Source of the DNA: Streptomyces cavernae
GTDB taxonomy: Bacteria > Actinomycetota > Actinomycetes > Streptomycetales > Streptomycetaceae
Assembly: GCF_004023625.1 (NCBI RefSeq)
Contig: NZ_RPDJ01000043.1
Span: 1-64,000, forward strand
Reading direction: 5' to 3'
Length of the DNA: 64,000 nucleotides
Shown piece by piece: positions 1 through 7,484 of this stretch. Numbering within the stretch: the stretch's first letter is position 1; every line of letters starts with the position of its first letter. The translations under genes were made by a program, and so were the position numbers. Under the pieces are notes generated by a model. It did no database searches. It saw nothing but the letters and a program-made list of their open reading frames with translations, and was not told the origin of the DNA.

Positions 1-110
1 TCAAGCGCCCGGACTCAAAGTACTCGCCGTCGGTCAAGAAACGGCAGCACGGACCCACCCGCCGGGTCCCGGCCAAGGTCATCACCTTGAAACCGGTGAT
101 GCTTCACTAA
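1..110 (+). pseudogene. 3' tail of an IS transposase gene (truncated by window edge)
   Basis: An open frame enters from the left edge (first full codon at base 3) and ends at TAA 108-110, giving 35 residues very rich in Lys and Arg. The pattern (RPDSKYSPSVKKRQ, then PAKVITLKP) resembles the basic C-terminal tail of IS4-type transposases of actinomycetes. It abuts the broken end of the ISAzo13-type gene on the other strand, so one element probably inserted into or deleted into the other. Family assignment is tentative because only the tail is visible. Confidence 0.4.
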
Positions 111-1079
111 CTCAAACAACGGCATTGTGTCCCCGGCGGCAGGTGGCAGACGCTGATCTCCAGGCCGGTCTCGGTGGCGAGAACGGCGAGATTGGCCTTG
201 CACGCCTTGGCCCGGCTGCTGTTGGAGCCGCCGCCGTCCGCGGTGATCAGCAGTCGCTTTGCGTGCGGATAGGCGGTCCGTCCTTCCTCGGTCCACCAGC
301 GGCGCAGGCCGGCCACGGCGAACGCGGCGGTGTCGTGGTCGGTGCCGACCACGACGAACCCGGTGTTGCGGCCCAGGTCGTAGATGCCGTAGGGGATCGC
401 CGTGCCCGTGGCGTGGGAGGGGAAGTCGTGGTCGAGGACCTTGACGGGGGCGCCCGGCGGGGCCCACTCGCGGCCAGGCCGGGCGAAGAGTCCGATCTGT
501 TCCTTCTTCTTGGTGTTCACGCTGATCACCGGGTAACCGGCCGTCAGGAAGTCGGCCACCGTGGCGTTGAGGTGCTGGAACTGGGCGTCCCGGTCCGGGT
601 GGTGGCTGCCGGCCAGCACCCGCGCGTTGCCGCGCAGGCTGAACCCGGCCGCCTTCAGCAGGGCCGCGACGGTGTCGCGGCCCACCTTCCTGCCCTGGGC
701 GGCGAGTTCGTCCGCGAGGCGGCGCAATGACTTCGTCGTCCACGTCAGCGGCTTTCATCGGATCGCCCTGCGTATGGTCCTCGACCAGCTCCAGCAGGGC
801 CGGCACCAGACCCGTGTCCCGGTCTGCCAGAGCCGGGCGCCCTGCCCCCGGTCGCCGTACTCGCCCGTCCGGCTCCGCGTCGGCGTCGAGTTCGGCCAGG
901 CCGCGGCTGACGCAGCCCTTCGAGACTCCCGCGGCCCGCGCCACCGCGGCAATCCCACCGTGCCCCAGCTGCCGGGCCTCCGCGCCGTACAAGATCCGGC
1001 GCTGCCGCTCGTTCAAGTGCGGCGTCACCGTCTCGAACTTCGCTCGTAACGACCCCGTCGATCCATCAAAGCGCCCCAT
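107..1079 (-). pseudogene. ISAzo13-family transposase, frameshifted and 3'-truncated
   Basis: The N-terminal part is read from 1079 leftward in one frame: a helix-turn-helix region with RQRRILYGAEAR and GVSKGCVSRGLAEL. Near 727-755 the coding signal jumps to another frame, which continues RRLADELAAQGRKVGRDTV and then a DDE-type catalytic region with ITADGGGSNSS. The protein then ends abnormally after CHLPPGTQ. In this family PPGT is followed by SKWNKIEHRLF, which is missing, so the 3' end was lost at about base 131. With a frameshift and no C-terminus the gene must be inactive. Confidence 0.8.
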
Positions 1080-1115
1080 ACCGCATCAACGAGCCCAACT
1101 ACCACAAGCAACCCA

Positions 1116-1490
1116 CTAATTCATCGACGCCCCCCAGGGGGCGGGCGCCCTGCCGCTCAGCGCCCTACCCGCTCCCTGGAGCGCCCCCAAATCCCCTGCC
1201 GCGCCCGTGCGCCCGGTAACGGTGAGATAGCCGGAGCCTCCTGACGGTCCGTCTGGGGGCCTTCGGTGCCGACCGTTTCCGGTCCCGCTTGATGACAATA
1301 GGACCACTGCGGCCGCATACTCCCGCTGCTCGGTGGTCATCGGCCGGGTCAGCGCCCGCCAGTCACCGTGCAGCCATACCGAACCCCACGCTCCAGCGCT
1401 TGCATCCGCCCACGCCGCCGGCTGCATGTCGGTGGTGGCCTTGCCAGTGCGGGGCTGTGCCTCAGGAAAGTCGTCAGGATCCGTGATCAC
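1116..1490 (-). CDS. small hypothetical protein downstream of the winged-helix gene, possibly with a shifted C-terminus
   Basis: A GTG start at 1488-1490 lies 4 bases after the stop of the preceding leftward gene, so the two are probably translationally coupled. The first ~60 residues look genuinely coded (ITDPDDFPEAQP, then SVWLHGDWRALTRPMTTEQ). I associate this kind of short WLHGDWRALTR protein with Streptomyces plasmid and integrative-element genes. After AAAVVLLSSS the composition turns into Gly/Arg-rich sequence typical of a wrong frame, so a frameshift or deletion near 1290-1310 may have destroyed the normal C-terminus. The ISAzo13 remnant starts just downstream. Function unknown. Confidence 0.5.
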   Translation of the reverse strand: MITDPDDFPEAQPRTGKATTDMQPAAWADASAGAWGSVWLHGDWRALTRPMTTEQREYAAAVVLLSSSGTGNGRHRRPPDGPSGGSGYLTVTGRTGAAGDLGALQGAGRALSGRAPAPWGASMN

Positions 1491-1494
1491 CGCG

Positions 1495-2451
1495 TCAGCT
1501 GGGGGTGGGGGAGCGGCAGTCGCGGCACAATCCCGGCTCCGGGGCGCGGAACGCCCGGTCGCATCCGTCGCACGTCTGCCATGGCGCCACCCTGGCACGG
1601 CTCGGCGTGGGCACGTACATCGGAGCAGCAGGCAGGTTGTCCCGATCGAGGCGATGGAGGTAAACCGCGGCGAGAGACTTCGCGTTGCCGGTCTCCGTCG
1701 TGAGCTGCTGGTGCAGCGACACCTCGAGCCACCCAGCGGCGAACGCCGCCTCTGCCCGCTCGATCAATTCTGCCCGCTGCTTCCGGCTCGGCATCCGGCC
1801 CGCGTACGGCAAGGCGTCGACGAACACCGCACCGCGCGAGTGGTCGTTCCGCTGCGTAGCTTTGCCTCCTCCTCCCACGCCAGGAGAGGCCGCAGCCTGC
1901 GCTGTTCCAGAGGGGGGTAGGGGGGAGGGGATCACTACGGGATCAATAAGGGATTGAGCGTCATCCTGGGGCTGGGTAGGCGTCACATTGCGCCGGGGAC
2001 GGCTCCAATTTGACTCGGGGTAGGCGTCATTCTGACGTATCAGCAGGTCAAAAGGCTCCGGAGAGTCCGGAGTGCCAGCCAGCGAGCCGGCCGGGTCGCC
2101 CTGGCTGTCGTCGTCGAAGGTGATGGCCTCGAACAGGTTGTCCTGGTACTGCCGTGGCTCCTGCCGCATGGCCGCCAGCAGCGGCAAGTTCACCCGCGTC
2201 AGGTTCGAGATCGGCTCGCCCGTCCTCGGATTCACCCGGCGCACCGACTTCACCAGACCGCGCGCGGCCAGCTTGCGTTTGACCCGCTGCACCGTGCTGC
2301 GCGAGGTGCCGCAGTCAGCCGCGAGGCGGCCCTCGCTCGGCCAGCAGTAGCCGTATATGTAGGTGTAGTTGGTCAGTGCCAGCAACAGCAGCTTCTCGCT
2401 GCCGTCCAGGTCTTTGGCCTCGAAAACGAGACCTATGTGCGCAGCGCTCAC
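1495..2451 (-). CDS. winged helix-turn-helix protein, plasmid replication or regulator-like
   Basis: 318 residues from a GTG at 2451. Residues ~15-85 form a clear winged-helix DNA-binding domain of the replication-initiator/DnaD N-terminal type, with the recognition-helix region RLAADCGTSRSTVQRVKRKL followed by a wing (GEPISNLTRVNLP). A Pro/Asp-rich linker follows. The C-terminus ends in two CxxC pairs (CDGCDRAF, then CRDCRS), a probable zinc ribbon. Proteins of this layout are common on Streptomyces plasmids and integrative elements, where they are thought to act in replication or regulation; here that is inferred from domain and context. It is divergent from the module that begins at 2819, and its upstream region holds operator-like repeats. 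Confidence 0.75.
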   Translation of the reverse strand: MSAAHIGLVFEAKDLDGSEKLLLLALTNYTYIYGYCWPSEGRLAADCGTSRSTVQRVKRKLAARGLVKSVRRVNPRTGEPISNLTRVNLPLLAAMRQEPRQYQDNLFEAITFDDDSQGDPAGSLAGTPDSPEPFDLLIRQNDAYPESNWSRPRRNVTPTQPQDDAQSLIDPVVIPSPLPPSGTAQAAASPGVGGGGKATQRNDHSRGAVFVDALPYAGRMPSRKQRAELIERAEAAFAAGWLEVSLHQQLTTETGNAKSLAAVYLHRLDRDNLPAAPMYVPTPSRARVAPWQTCDGCDRAFRAPEPGLCRDCRSPTPS

Positions 2452-2690
2452 CGTTTCGCCGCTTGGTCGATGGGCCAGCGGGCGCCCTTGCTACTGTGTG
2501 CCCACGGAGGCGGGTCGTGGCGCGTTCTGTCGGCGCGCGTGTGTACCATCTGTCCTGCCTTTGTTGTGCGGCGGGTTGCTCCCCGCCGTGGTTCTTTGAG
2601 TGGCCGCTGGGATCCGACCCCCGGTGGCCACTCGCCGTTTCAGGCGACCCTTTCGAGCCCCTGACCTGCATGACCTTGCCTTAAGTAAGC
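2452..2690. other. leader region between divergent genes, no gene recognised
   Basis: About 240 bases upstream of the leftward winged-helix gene. Short frames exist on both strands, but none has a family-like sequence, a good ribosome site and consistent codon usage together. I take it as the 5' leader and promoter zone of the leftward gene. Confidence 0.5.
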
Positions 2691-2717
2691 ACAATTGTAC
2701 AGTTGAGTTGTACAACT
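2691..2717. promoter_or_regulatory. operator-like site 1 (TTGTACA repeats)
   Basis: Two copies of TTGTACA lie 13 bases apart in an AT-rich island that stands out against the surrounding high GC (positions ~2695-2701 and 2708-2714). Each TGTACA core is itself palindromic. Related sites at 2782-2804 and 3121-3145 suggest one DNA-binding protein controls both the leftward gene and the rightward module. Plasmid Kor-type and GntR repressors of Streptomyces bind comparable palindromes, but no repressor of that kind is encoded here, so the binder is unknown. Confidence 0.55.
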
Positions 2718-2781
2718 CTTGAGACGCACCGAGGCGGGAAGGGGTGCCCGTGGACGCCGTACTGCTCCTGAGACGGCTACC

Positions 2782-2804
2782 GTTGTCCCGTTCAATCGGA
2801 CAAC
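2782..2804. promoter_or_regulatory. operator-like site 2
   Basis: Inverted repeat GTTGTCC, 9 bases, GGACAAC, placed just upstream of the ribosome site (GGAGGG) of the small DNA-binding gene at 2819. Its half-site matches those of the sites near 2700 and 3130. It could block transcription, or act as an RNA hairpin in the 5' leader. Confidence 0.5.
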
Positions 2805-2818
2805 CCGGAGGGTGCGCA

Positions 2819-3079
2819 GTGACCGACGAGACCGACCCCTACCTCGAAATGGACGAGGTCGCGGATCTCATCGGAGTGGCCCACCCCACCATGCGCACGT
2901 ACCACAACCGGGCGAAGAGGAAGCGCGAGAACGGCAAGGCCACTGAGAAGGACCTGCCCGAGCCCGACCGCATGTTCGGCCGTACGCCCGCCTGGAAGCG
3001 CTCCACGATCGACCGGTGGCGGCAAGCCCGCGCCGGCGAACCCAACGTGAGAGACGTCCCGCCGCCCACCGAGAGGTGA
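2819..3079 (+). CDS. small AlpA/excisionase-like helix-turn-helix protein
   Basis: 86 residues from GTG 2819-2821, chosen because GGAGGG lies 6 bases upstream and the protein then opens directly with the domain. The order DPYLEMDEVADLIGV, HPTMRTYHNRAKR, DRMFGRTPAWKRSTIDRW is that of MerR/AlpA-type winged helix domains that recognise DNA with one subunit. In integrative plasmids such proteins act as excisionases or local regulators. No integrase lies nearby, so a regulatory role on the flanking operator-like sites is the more economical reading. Confidence 0.7.
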   Translation: MTDETDPYLEMDEVADLIGVAHPTMRTYHNRAKRKRENGKATEKDLPEPDRMFGRTPAWKRSTIDRWRQARAGEPNVRDVPPPTER

Positions 3080-3107
3080 TCTTCGCCAAGGCATTTGACT
3101 GCAGCTC

Positions 3108-3145
3108 TTGACACGCCGTAGGTTGTACAAGTCAATTGAACAACC
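3108..3145 (+). promoter_or_regulatory. probable promoter overlapped by operator-like site 3
   Basis: A consensus -35 hexamer TTGACA sits at 3108-3113. Directly after it lies the palindrome GGTTGT (3121-3126) ... ACAACC (3140-3145), whose inner bases also pair partly. A repressor bound there would cover the -10 region. The promoter would drive the hairpin-bearing leader and the rightward genes from 3299. The -10 box itself is not clear. Confidence 0.5.
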
Positions 3146-3166
3146 CTCCGCAAGGAGAAGGCCCCA

Positions 3167-3259
3167 CCCGGTGTTGGAGCACTGGGAGGAGCCGGGGCCT
3201 CGGCCGGTGTTGGAGCACCGGCCGAGGCTGGCCTGTTCGGTGTTGGAGCACCGGACGGG
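3167..3259 (+). ncRNA. array of three RNA hairpins with an identical UUGGAG loop
   Basis: Three stem-loops occur at 3167-3186, 3198-3227 and 3232-3259. All share the closing part GGTG-TTGGAG-CAC but have different outer stems. Pairing is nevertheless kept: 7, 12 and 11 base pairs, with one, zero and two G-U pairs. Keeping the fold while the outer sequence changes is what a selected RNA structure looks like. The array is in the leader between the promoter at ~3110 and the gene at 3299. The exposed GGA in each loop resembles sites of RNA-binding translational regulators. I do not recognise it as a known RNA family. Confidence 0.6.
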
Positions 3260-3298
3260 CCTTGATCACACCGCCTGCCGTCAACAGGAGGAATGACC

Positions 3299-3493
3299 GT
3301 GCCCAACGGTACCGACTCGGGGCGTGACTTAACGCCCCGCCCCAACAAGATCGCCACCGCCCCGGCGACCGTCGAGGCCTGCGCCGCCGACCGAGCCAGC
3401 CGTGACAAGACCGGCCAGGCGAACACCCAGCGCGGCGGCGTGTACGCGTCGGCGCAGAACACCATCCCACGCACCACTGGTGGTGCCCGCTGA
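3299..3493 (+). CDS. small hypothetical mobile-element protein
   Basis: 64 residues. The GTG at 3299 was chosen over the ATG at 3293 because AGGAGG (3286-3291) is 7 bases from GTG but only 1 base from ATG. The protein is hydrophilic, without Cys or membrane segments (NGTDSGRDLTPRPNKIA, then QRGGVYASAQNTIPR). Its stop overlaps the next start (TGATG). It heads an operon of SpdB-type genes. Function unknown. Confidence 0.6.
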   Translation: MPNGTDSGRDLTPRPNKIATAPATVEACAADRASRDKTGQANTQRGGVYASAQNTIPRTTGGAR

Positions 3494-3687
3494 TGGGCCG
3501 CTTCTCTCGCCGAGCGAAGACCACCCGCAGCTATCCCGCTGCCGGAGTGTCCGTCACCGGCCGGGCCGACCGCTTCTTCCGCGCCAAGACCACCGGCGCC
3601 CGCCGTGCCGCCGACCAGGGCCAGGCGTGGGAGGACCGCGACCGGGCCCAGGACCGCAAGGGCCGCTGGTACCGGCCCGCCAAGTAA
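3493..3687 (+). CDS. small basic hypothetical protein
   Basis: 64 residues from the ATG that overlaps the upstream stop. It is very rich in Arg, Lys and Ala (GRFSRRAKTTRSYPAAG, then WEDRDRAQDRKGRWYRPAK) and predicted soluble. Small basic proteins of this kind are frequent in transfer regions of Streptomyces plasmids. No domain recognised. Confidence 0.6.
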   Translation: MGRFSRRAKTTRSYPAAGVSVTGRADRFFRAKTTGARRAADQGQAWEDRDRAQDRKGRWYRPAK

Positions 3688-3755
3688 CCCACTCAGACCG
3701 GCGCCCCCGTGACATCCCCCGACGGGGGCGGCCACCTCTTGCTCCGGAGAAGCAC

Positions 3756-5396
3756 GTGAACGCTGACCAGCTCACACGGTGGGCCGCCGCCAGCCCTTGG
3801 GCATCCACCCTGGCCGCTGGCCTGCTGCTCCTCGCCCTCATCACCACCTGCTACCTGATCATCCGTCGCGTCGGCGGCTCCGTCTTCACCGCTGGCCTCG
3901 GCGCCCTCATCTGCACCGCATACAGCGCCGACACCTCCTGGCGGTTCGCCCGAGACCACCTCGGCATGCACGACACCACCGAGCGACTGGTCATGTTCGG
4001 CGCGGGCGAGGGGGCCCTTCTCGCCTGCGCCGTCATGGCACGCGCGAGCAAGAAGGCAACCGCCACGGACGTCAGCGCAGGCACCCCGGGAGTGCCCGGT
4101 GTCCTCGTCTGGTGCATCACCAGCGTGCAACTCGTGCCCGCGTTCGCCGAGTCGGGCTTCTGGGCCGGCATCGTGCGCGCCGCGTTCGGGCCCGTCATGG
4201 CCGCACTGCTCTGGCACGAGGCGATGGGCCTGGAGATCCGCATCAACAAGCCCAAGGCCCTGTCGTCCGGCCTGCTGGCGCAGATCGGTCACGAGCTGCG
4301 CGAACGGCTCCTGTCCTACCTCGGCGTGGCCGTCCGCGGCCGCACCGCCGCCCAGGTCACCCGCGACCGGGCCACCGCCCGCGCTGTCCGCCTCGCTTCC
4401 CGCCGCTGGCTCGGCCCCTGGGGAAGGGCCGCACTCAAGGCCTCTGTCGCCCGCTCCGCCGCTGGCACCAGCCCCGAACAGCGCCAACAACTCCTCTTGC
4501 TGCTCGCCGCCCGCCGCAGCGCCGCCCAGCTTCGCACCCTCGACGTCACCTCCCCGTGGACCCCCGAGCCCGCCCCGGAGCCGCACCCGGCTACCCCGCT
4601 TGGCGTTACGGGGGCGGAACTGCGCCGCATGGACCCGATCGACGCCATCCTTCACATCCGCGCCGCACACCCGGACGCCAGCCCGGCCGAACTCGCCTCT
4701 CTGAGCACCGAATACGGCATCCCGGTCACCGACACACAGGTCCGCATCGCCCTGCATCCGCGGGCCGCGGAACGCTCTGCGTATCCGGTGTTCACGGTGC
4801 AGCCGCGCCGCGCACTCGCCCCGGCCGCGCAGCCGCAGCCGGATGCAGCCGACGGCACCGCAACCGACGCCGCGCAGCCGCAGCCGGATGCAGCCGACGG
4901 CACCGCAACCGACGCCGCGCAGCCGCAGCCGGATGCAGCCGACGGCACCGCAACCGACGCCGCGCAGCCGCAGCCGGATGCAGCCGACAGCACCGGGGCC
5001 GACGCCGCGCAGCCGCAGCCGACTACGCAGCCGGATGCACTCATCCTCGACCTGGCCCCGATGCTCCCCCCGCACCTGGACGTGTGCGCACCCGCACTCG
5101 CGCAGACGACCCCGCCCCCGGTCCCTCGGCTGCGGCGCAGACCGGTCACCAGCGCCGCCGTAGGCGACCGCGAGGTCGTGAACCTGCGCCTCTCGGATGA
5201 GGATGCGGAGCTCCTCGAGCGGGCGAAGAAAGTGAATCTCCAATCGCTGCAGGAGAAGGGGCAGATGGCTTCCCAGCGGCGGCTGGAAAGGGAGCTCAGC
5301 ATCGGGCAGCGCCGCGCCAAGCGCATCTACCCCCACCTCCCCACGACCCTCGCTGCCGCAGTCGCGGAAGCCCAGCCACACGCCAAGGAGGCGTGA
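3756..5396 (+). CDS. multi-pass membrane protein with tandem repeats and C-terminal DNA-binding-like region (SpdB-like)
   Basis: 546 residues from GTG 3756, preceded by GGAGA at 3745. Residues ~15-160 hold four to five hydrophobic segments (e.g. TLAAGLLLLALITTCYLII), the arrangement of plasmid-spread (Spd) membrane proteins of Streptomyces. A soluble middle region follows, then a Pro/Ala/Gln-rich repeat tract (residues ~358-422, encoded by the 45-bp repeats). The last ~70 residues, with LRLSDEDAELLERAKKV and RRLERELSIGQRRAKRI, look like a helix-turn-helix. It would sit in the membrane with a cytoplasmic nucleic-acid-binding tail. A role in intramycelial plasmid spread is inferred from topology and operon only. 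Confidence 0.65.
   Translation: MNADQLTRWAAASPWASTLAAGLLLLALITTCYLIIRRVGGSVFTAGLGALICTAYSADTSWRFARDHLGMHDTTERLVMFGAGEGALLACAVMARASKKATATDVSAGTPGVPGVLVWCITSVQLVPAFAESGFWAGIVRAAFGPVMAALLWHEAMGLEIRINKPKALSSGLLAQIGHELRERLLSYLGVAVRGRTAAQVTRDRATARAVRLASRRWLGPWGRAALKASVARSAAGTSPEQRQQLLLLLAARRSAAQLRTLDVTSPWTPEPAPEPHPATPLGVTGAELRRMDPIDAILHIRAAHPDASPAELASLSTEYGIPVTDTQVRIALHPRAAERSAYPVFTVQPRRALAPAAQPQPDAADGTATDAAQPQPDAADGTATDAAQPQPDAADGTATDAAQPQPDAADSTGADAAQPQPTTQPDALILDLAPMLPPHLDVCAPALAQTTPPPVPRLRRRPVTSAAVGDREVVNLRLSDEDAELLERAKKVNLQSLQEKGQMASQRRLERELSIGQRRAKRIYPHLPTTLAAAVAEAQPHAKEA
4827..5021 (+). repeat. 45-bp in-frame tandem repeat, four copies plus a partial
   Basis: Units at 4827-4871, 4872-4916 and 4917-4961 are identical. 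The unit at 4962-5006 differs at several bases, and a 15-base start of a fifth follows. Each unit encodes 15 residues of the type AQPQPDAADGTATDA, an extended acidic linker. Identity of the first three copies at DNA level points to recent expansion by slippage or recombination. Confidence 0.95.
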
Positions 5397-5397
5397 C

Positions 5398-6270
5398 GTG
5401 ACTACACAGCCGGACGAGAAAGAACTGGCCGTCAAGGCCCGGCTGATCGCACTTATCGACGGGACCGGCACCACGGCTCCGCAGTCGACTACGGGTGCGG
5501 TCGACGCCGCCACAGCAGCCGCAGTCGCGCAGCCCGGTGCAGCCACGCGACCGCAGCCGGACAGCCCAGCCGACCCCGACGGCTGGTGGGATGCGCTGTA
5601 CGCCGACGGCAGCCAGGACACGCACAGCACCGACAACGGCGAGACCGAAGCCCCTGGGCCGGATGCGCAGCCGCACGGCCGCCTTGACCGTCGCCGCATC
5701 CAGCCGTGGTGGACCGGCCGGCCCGTCGACTTCACCCCGGACAACGAGGAAGCGGCGGCAGAACCGGAGAACACCAGCACCACGGACATCGTCGACAAGG
5801 TCGACGACGAGAACGACGAGGCGGACGCGGCTGCGCAGCCGAAGAAACTGCACCAGCGGCTGCACCGCATCCGCATCCGTATCCCGCACGGCTACGTCAC
5901 CGACTCCGCGGCCCGGCCCGAAGCACTCGTTGCAGCGCCCGCACCGCGGATGTCCCTCATCGACGCCTACACCAACGTGCCCCGGCGCATCCGCTGGCTG
6001 GCCCTCCACGGCAGTGCAGCCGCAGTCGGCTACAAGCTCGGTTGGGTGCAGTTCTCCACCCGCACCGCGGCCTGGATCGCCGACAACGGCTGGCTCAACA
6101 TCAGCAGCGCGTTCTGGGCCGGCTGCGGCATCAGCTGCGAACTCCTGCGCCGCCGAATGCGCAACCGCCACCTCACTATTCGCTGGCTGGCCGCCGTCCC
6201 GATCTCATCCATCATCACCGGCACCCTCCTGTACGGGACCGGTTGGCAGAACCTGGAGCTCCCCCTGTGA
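5398..6270 (+). CDS. membrane protein of the SpdB-like operon
   Basis: 290 residues from GTG 5398, one base after the upstream stop. Residues 1-170 are acidic and disordered-looking, with Gln/Ala/Pro-rich stretches like the upstream repeat protein. Residues ~190-290 hold amphipathic and hydrophobic segments (WLALHGSAAAVGYKLGWV, then WLAAVPISSIITGTLLYG), so a C-terminal membrane anchor with two to three passes is likely. The layout is that of SpdB-type plasmid-spread proteins. Stop and next start overlap (GTGA). Confidence 0.6.
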   Translation: MTTQPDEKELAVKARLIALIDGTGTTAPQSTTGAVDAATAAAVAQPGAATRPQPDSPADPDGWWDALYADGSQDTHSTDNGETEAPGPDAQPHGRLDRRRIQPWWTGRPVDFTPDNEEAAAEPENTSTTDIVDKVDDENDEADAAAQPKKLHQRLHRIRIRIPHGYVTDSAARPEALVAAPAPRMSLIDAYTNVPRRIRWLALHGSAAAVGYKLGWVQFSTRTAAWIADNGWLNISSAFWAGCGISCELLRRRMRNRHLTIRWLAAVPISSIITGTLLYGTGWQNLELPL

Positions 6271-6668
6271 ACGTCTTTGGCGATCTCGGCGTTGTCGGAC
6301 TCGCGGCCGCCCTCACCGCCCTGCTGATCTTCGGCATCCCCGGCGGCGGCAAGCTGAAGCCTCTCGGCTGGTGGACGACACTGTTCGTCGCGATGCTCGC
6401 GGGCAGCGCCTACGCGGCCGCGGGCGGGCTGTTCGGCATCGTGCCGGATTTGGCCGGTAGCGTCGTCCACTTCATCAACGGCTTCGTCAAGGGCATGACC
6501 ATGCCTGCCCTGGCCCTCTGCCTCGGCATTTTCATCTTCTTCAAGAAGCTGACGACCAAGCAGCTTGCCGTCGTCGGCTTGCTGTTCTTCTACGTCGCGT
6601 CTGGCGCTGGTGGGAACTGGGCCTACATCAGCGACGCCATCGAAAACGCCCGGGTAGGCCTCCAGTGA
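6267..6668 (+). CDS. small integral membrane protein
   Basis: 133 residues from GTG 6267, overlapping the previous stop by 4 bases. Four hydrophobic segments are visible (GLAAALTALLIFGIPGGG, TTLFVAMLAGSAYAAAGG, MPALALCLGIFIFFKK, AVVGLLFFYVASGAGG). It is Gly/Ala rich and has no catalytic motif. It probably forms a membrane complex with the two neighbouring membrane proteins, since the genes are translationally coupled. Function unknown. Confidence 0.65.
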   Translation: MNVFGDLGVVGLAAALTALLIFGIPGGGKLKPLGWWTTLFVAMLAGSAYAAAGGLFGIVPDLAGSVVHFINGFVKGMTMPALALCLGIFIFFKKLTTKQLAVVGLLFFYVASGAGGNWAYISDAIENARVGLQ

Positions 6669-7387
6669 CGTTCATCAGCCTGCGCAGACCGGACCCGGAA
6701 CCGGACCCGGACGACCCTCTTGAGGCCACAGAGCCGGACGAGGACACCGAAGACGACGGTGCGCAAGAGCAGGAGCCCGAGGGAACGTCCCTCGGGCTCC
6801 TGCCCGCGCTCTACCAGGGCGTATGCGGCTGGTGTACCTGGTGCAGTGCCCGAATCGGTGTCGGCTGGACGTACACCGTGCACGGCGTTGCCCTGTGGGC
6901 AGCGTGCTACTACGACGCGTGGGTCGCCTTTGGCGTGGCAGGCACTTTCGTACTGGTCACCGTCCTGTTCACGCCGCGGGAACCGTTCGACCGCCTCGCG
7001 GACCGCATCGAAGCCCGCGTCGAGGCCCGCGCGACTGGCCCCGACGAGTCGGCCGAGGACTACCTCGACGAGTCGGCCGAGGAGGGCGCCGAGGAACCGC
7101 CCGCCGACCCTCTGCTGGAGCTGATGTGGCGGCTGATCGGGGAGGCCCCCGGGGTGCACCTCAAGACGCTCAGGGAGGTACTCGCTGAGTCCTCGGCCAA
7201 GGAGGGCCAGCGACCCCCTTCCAAGACCGACGTGGAAGCCGCTCTCGAGGCCCGAGGGATCCCCCTCCGGCCGTCCGTCCGAGACGTCCGGGATAAGGTG
7301 AACAAGGGGGTGCACCGGGGCGACCTGGACGAGTGGCAGAAGGCCCTCTCCCAGCCCGAGACAACGCCCCCCGGTACAAGCCCGTAG
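6665..7387 (+). CDS. acidic protein with central membrane hairpin
   Basis: 240 residues from GTG 6665, coupled to the previous stop. It begins with an Asp/Glu/Pro-rich stretch (RRPDPEPDPDDPLEATEPD), has two adjacent hydrophobic segments at ~70-105 (HGVALWAACYYDAWVAFG, then GTFVLVTVLF), and ends in a soluble Glu-rich helical part with a possible winged-helix (GVHLKTLREVLAESSAK). It is the last gene of the membrane operon. Function unknown. Confidence 0.6.
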   Translation: MTFISLRRPDPEPDPDDPLEATEPDEDTEDDGAQEQEPEGTSLGLLPALYQGVCGWCTWCSARIGVGWTYTVHGVALWAACYYDAWVAFGVAGTFVLVTVLFTPREPFDRLADRIEARVEARATGPDESAEDYLDESAEEGAEEPPADPLLELMWRLIGEAPGVHLKTLREVLAESSAKEGQRPPSKTDVEAALEARGIPLRPSVRDVRDKVNKGVHRGDLDEWQKALSQPETTPPGTSP

Positions 7388-7456
7388 CAGCTACGTAGTA
7401 GCCCGCTGACCTGCGGTGTAGCAAGCCTGCTACAGCCGTAGCAGCACCGTAGTAGC
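7384..7456. repeat. GTAGCAGC/GTAGTAGC repeat cluster
   Basis: A 19-bp element GTAGCAGC-NN-CGTAGTAGC occurs at 7384-7402 and again at 7438-7456 (54-base spacing). Between them lies the inverted repeat GTAGCA-AGCC-TGCTAC (7418-7433). The cluster fills the gap between two genes and starts at the stop codon of the first. Iteron-like or transfer-site function is possible in a plasmid module; a repressor site or attenuator is equally possible. Confidence 0.7.
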
Positions 7457-7484
7457 AGCCCCAGCCTGCCCTTCGGAGCGCGTC

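Noticed and set aside
2315..2715. Two short minus-strand frames upstream of the winged-helix gene
   Set aside because: They have Arg/Gly-rich shadow composition, conflict with each other and cover the operator-like region.
4827..5021. Possible CRISPR array
   Set aside because: The repeat is a direct tandem repeat without spacers, in frame within a coding sequence.
3693..5876. 727-codon open frame on the minus strand
   Set aside because: It lies fully opposite three well-supported plus-strand genes, has the Gly/Arg/Val-rich composition of a high-GC antisense frame and no domain motif.
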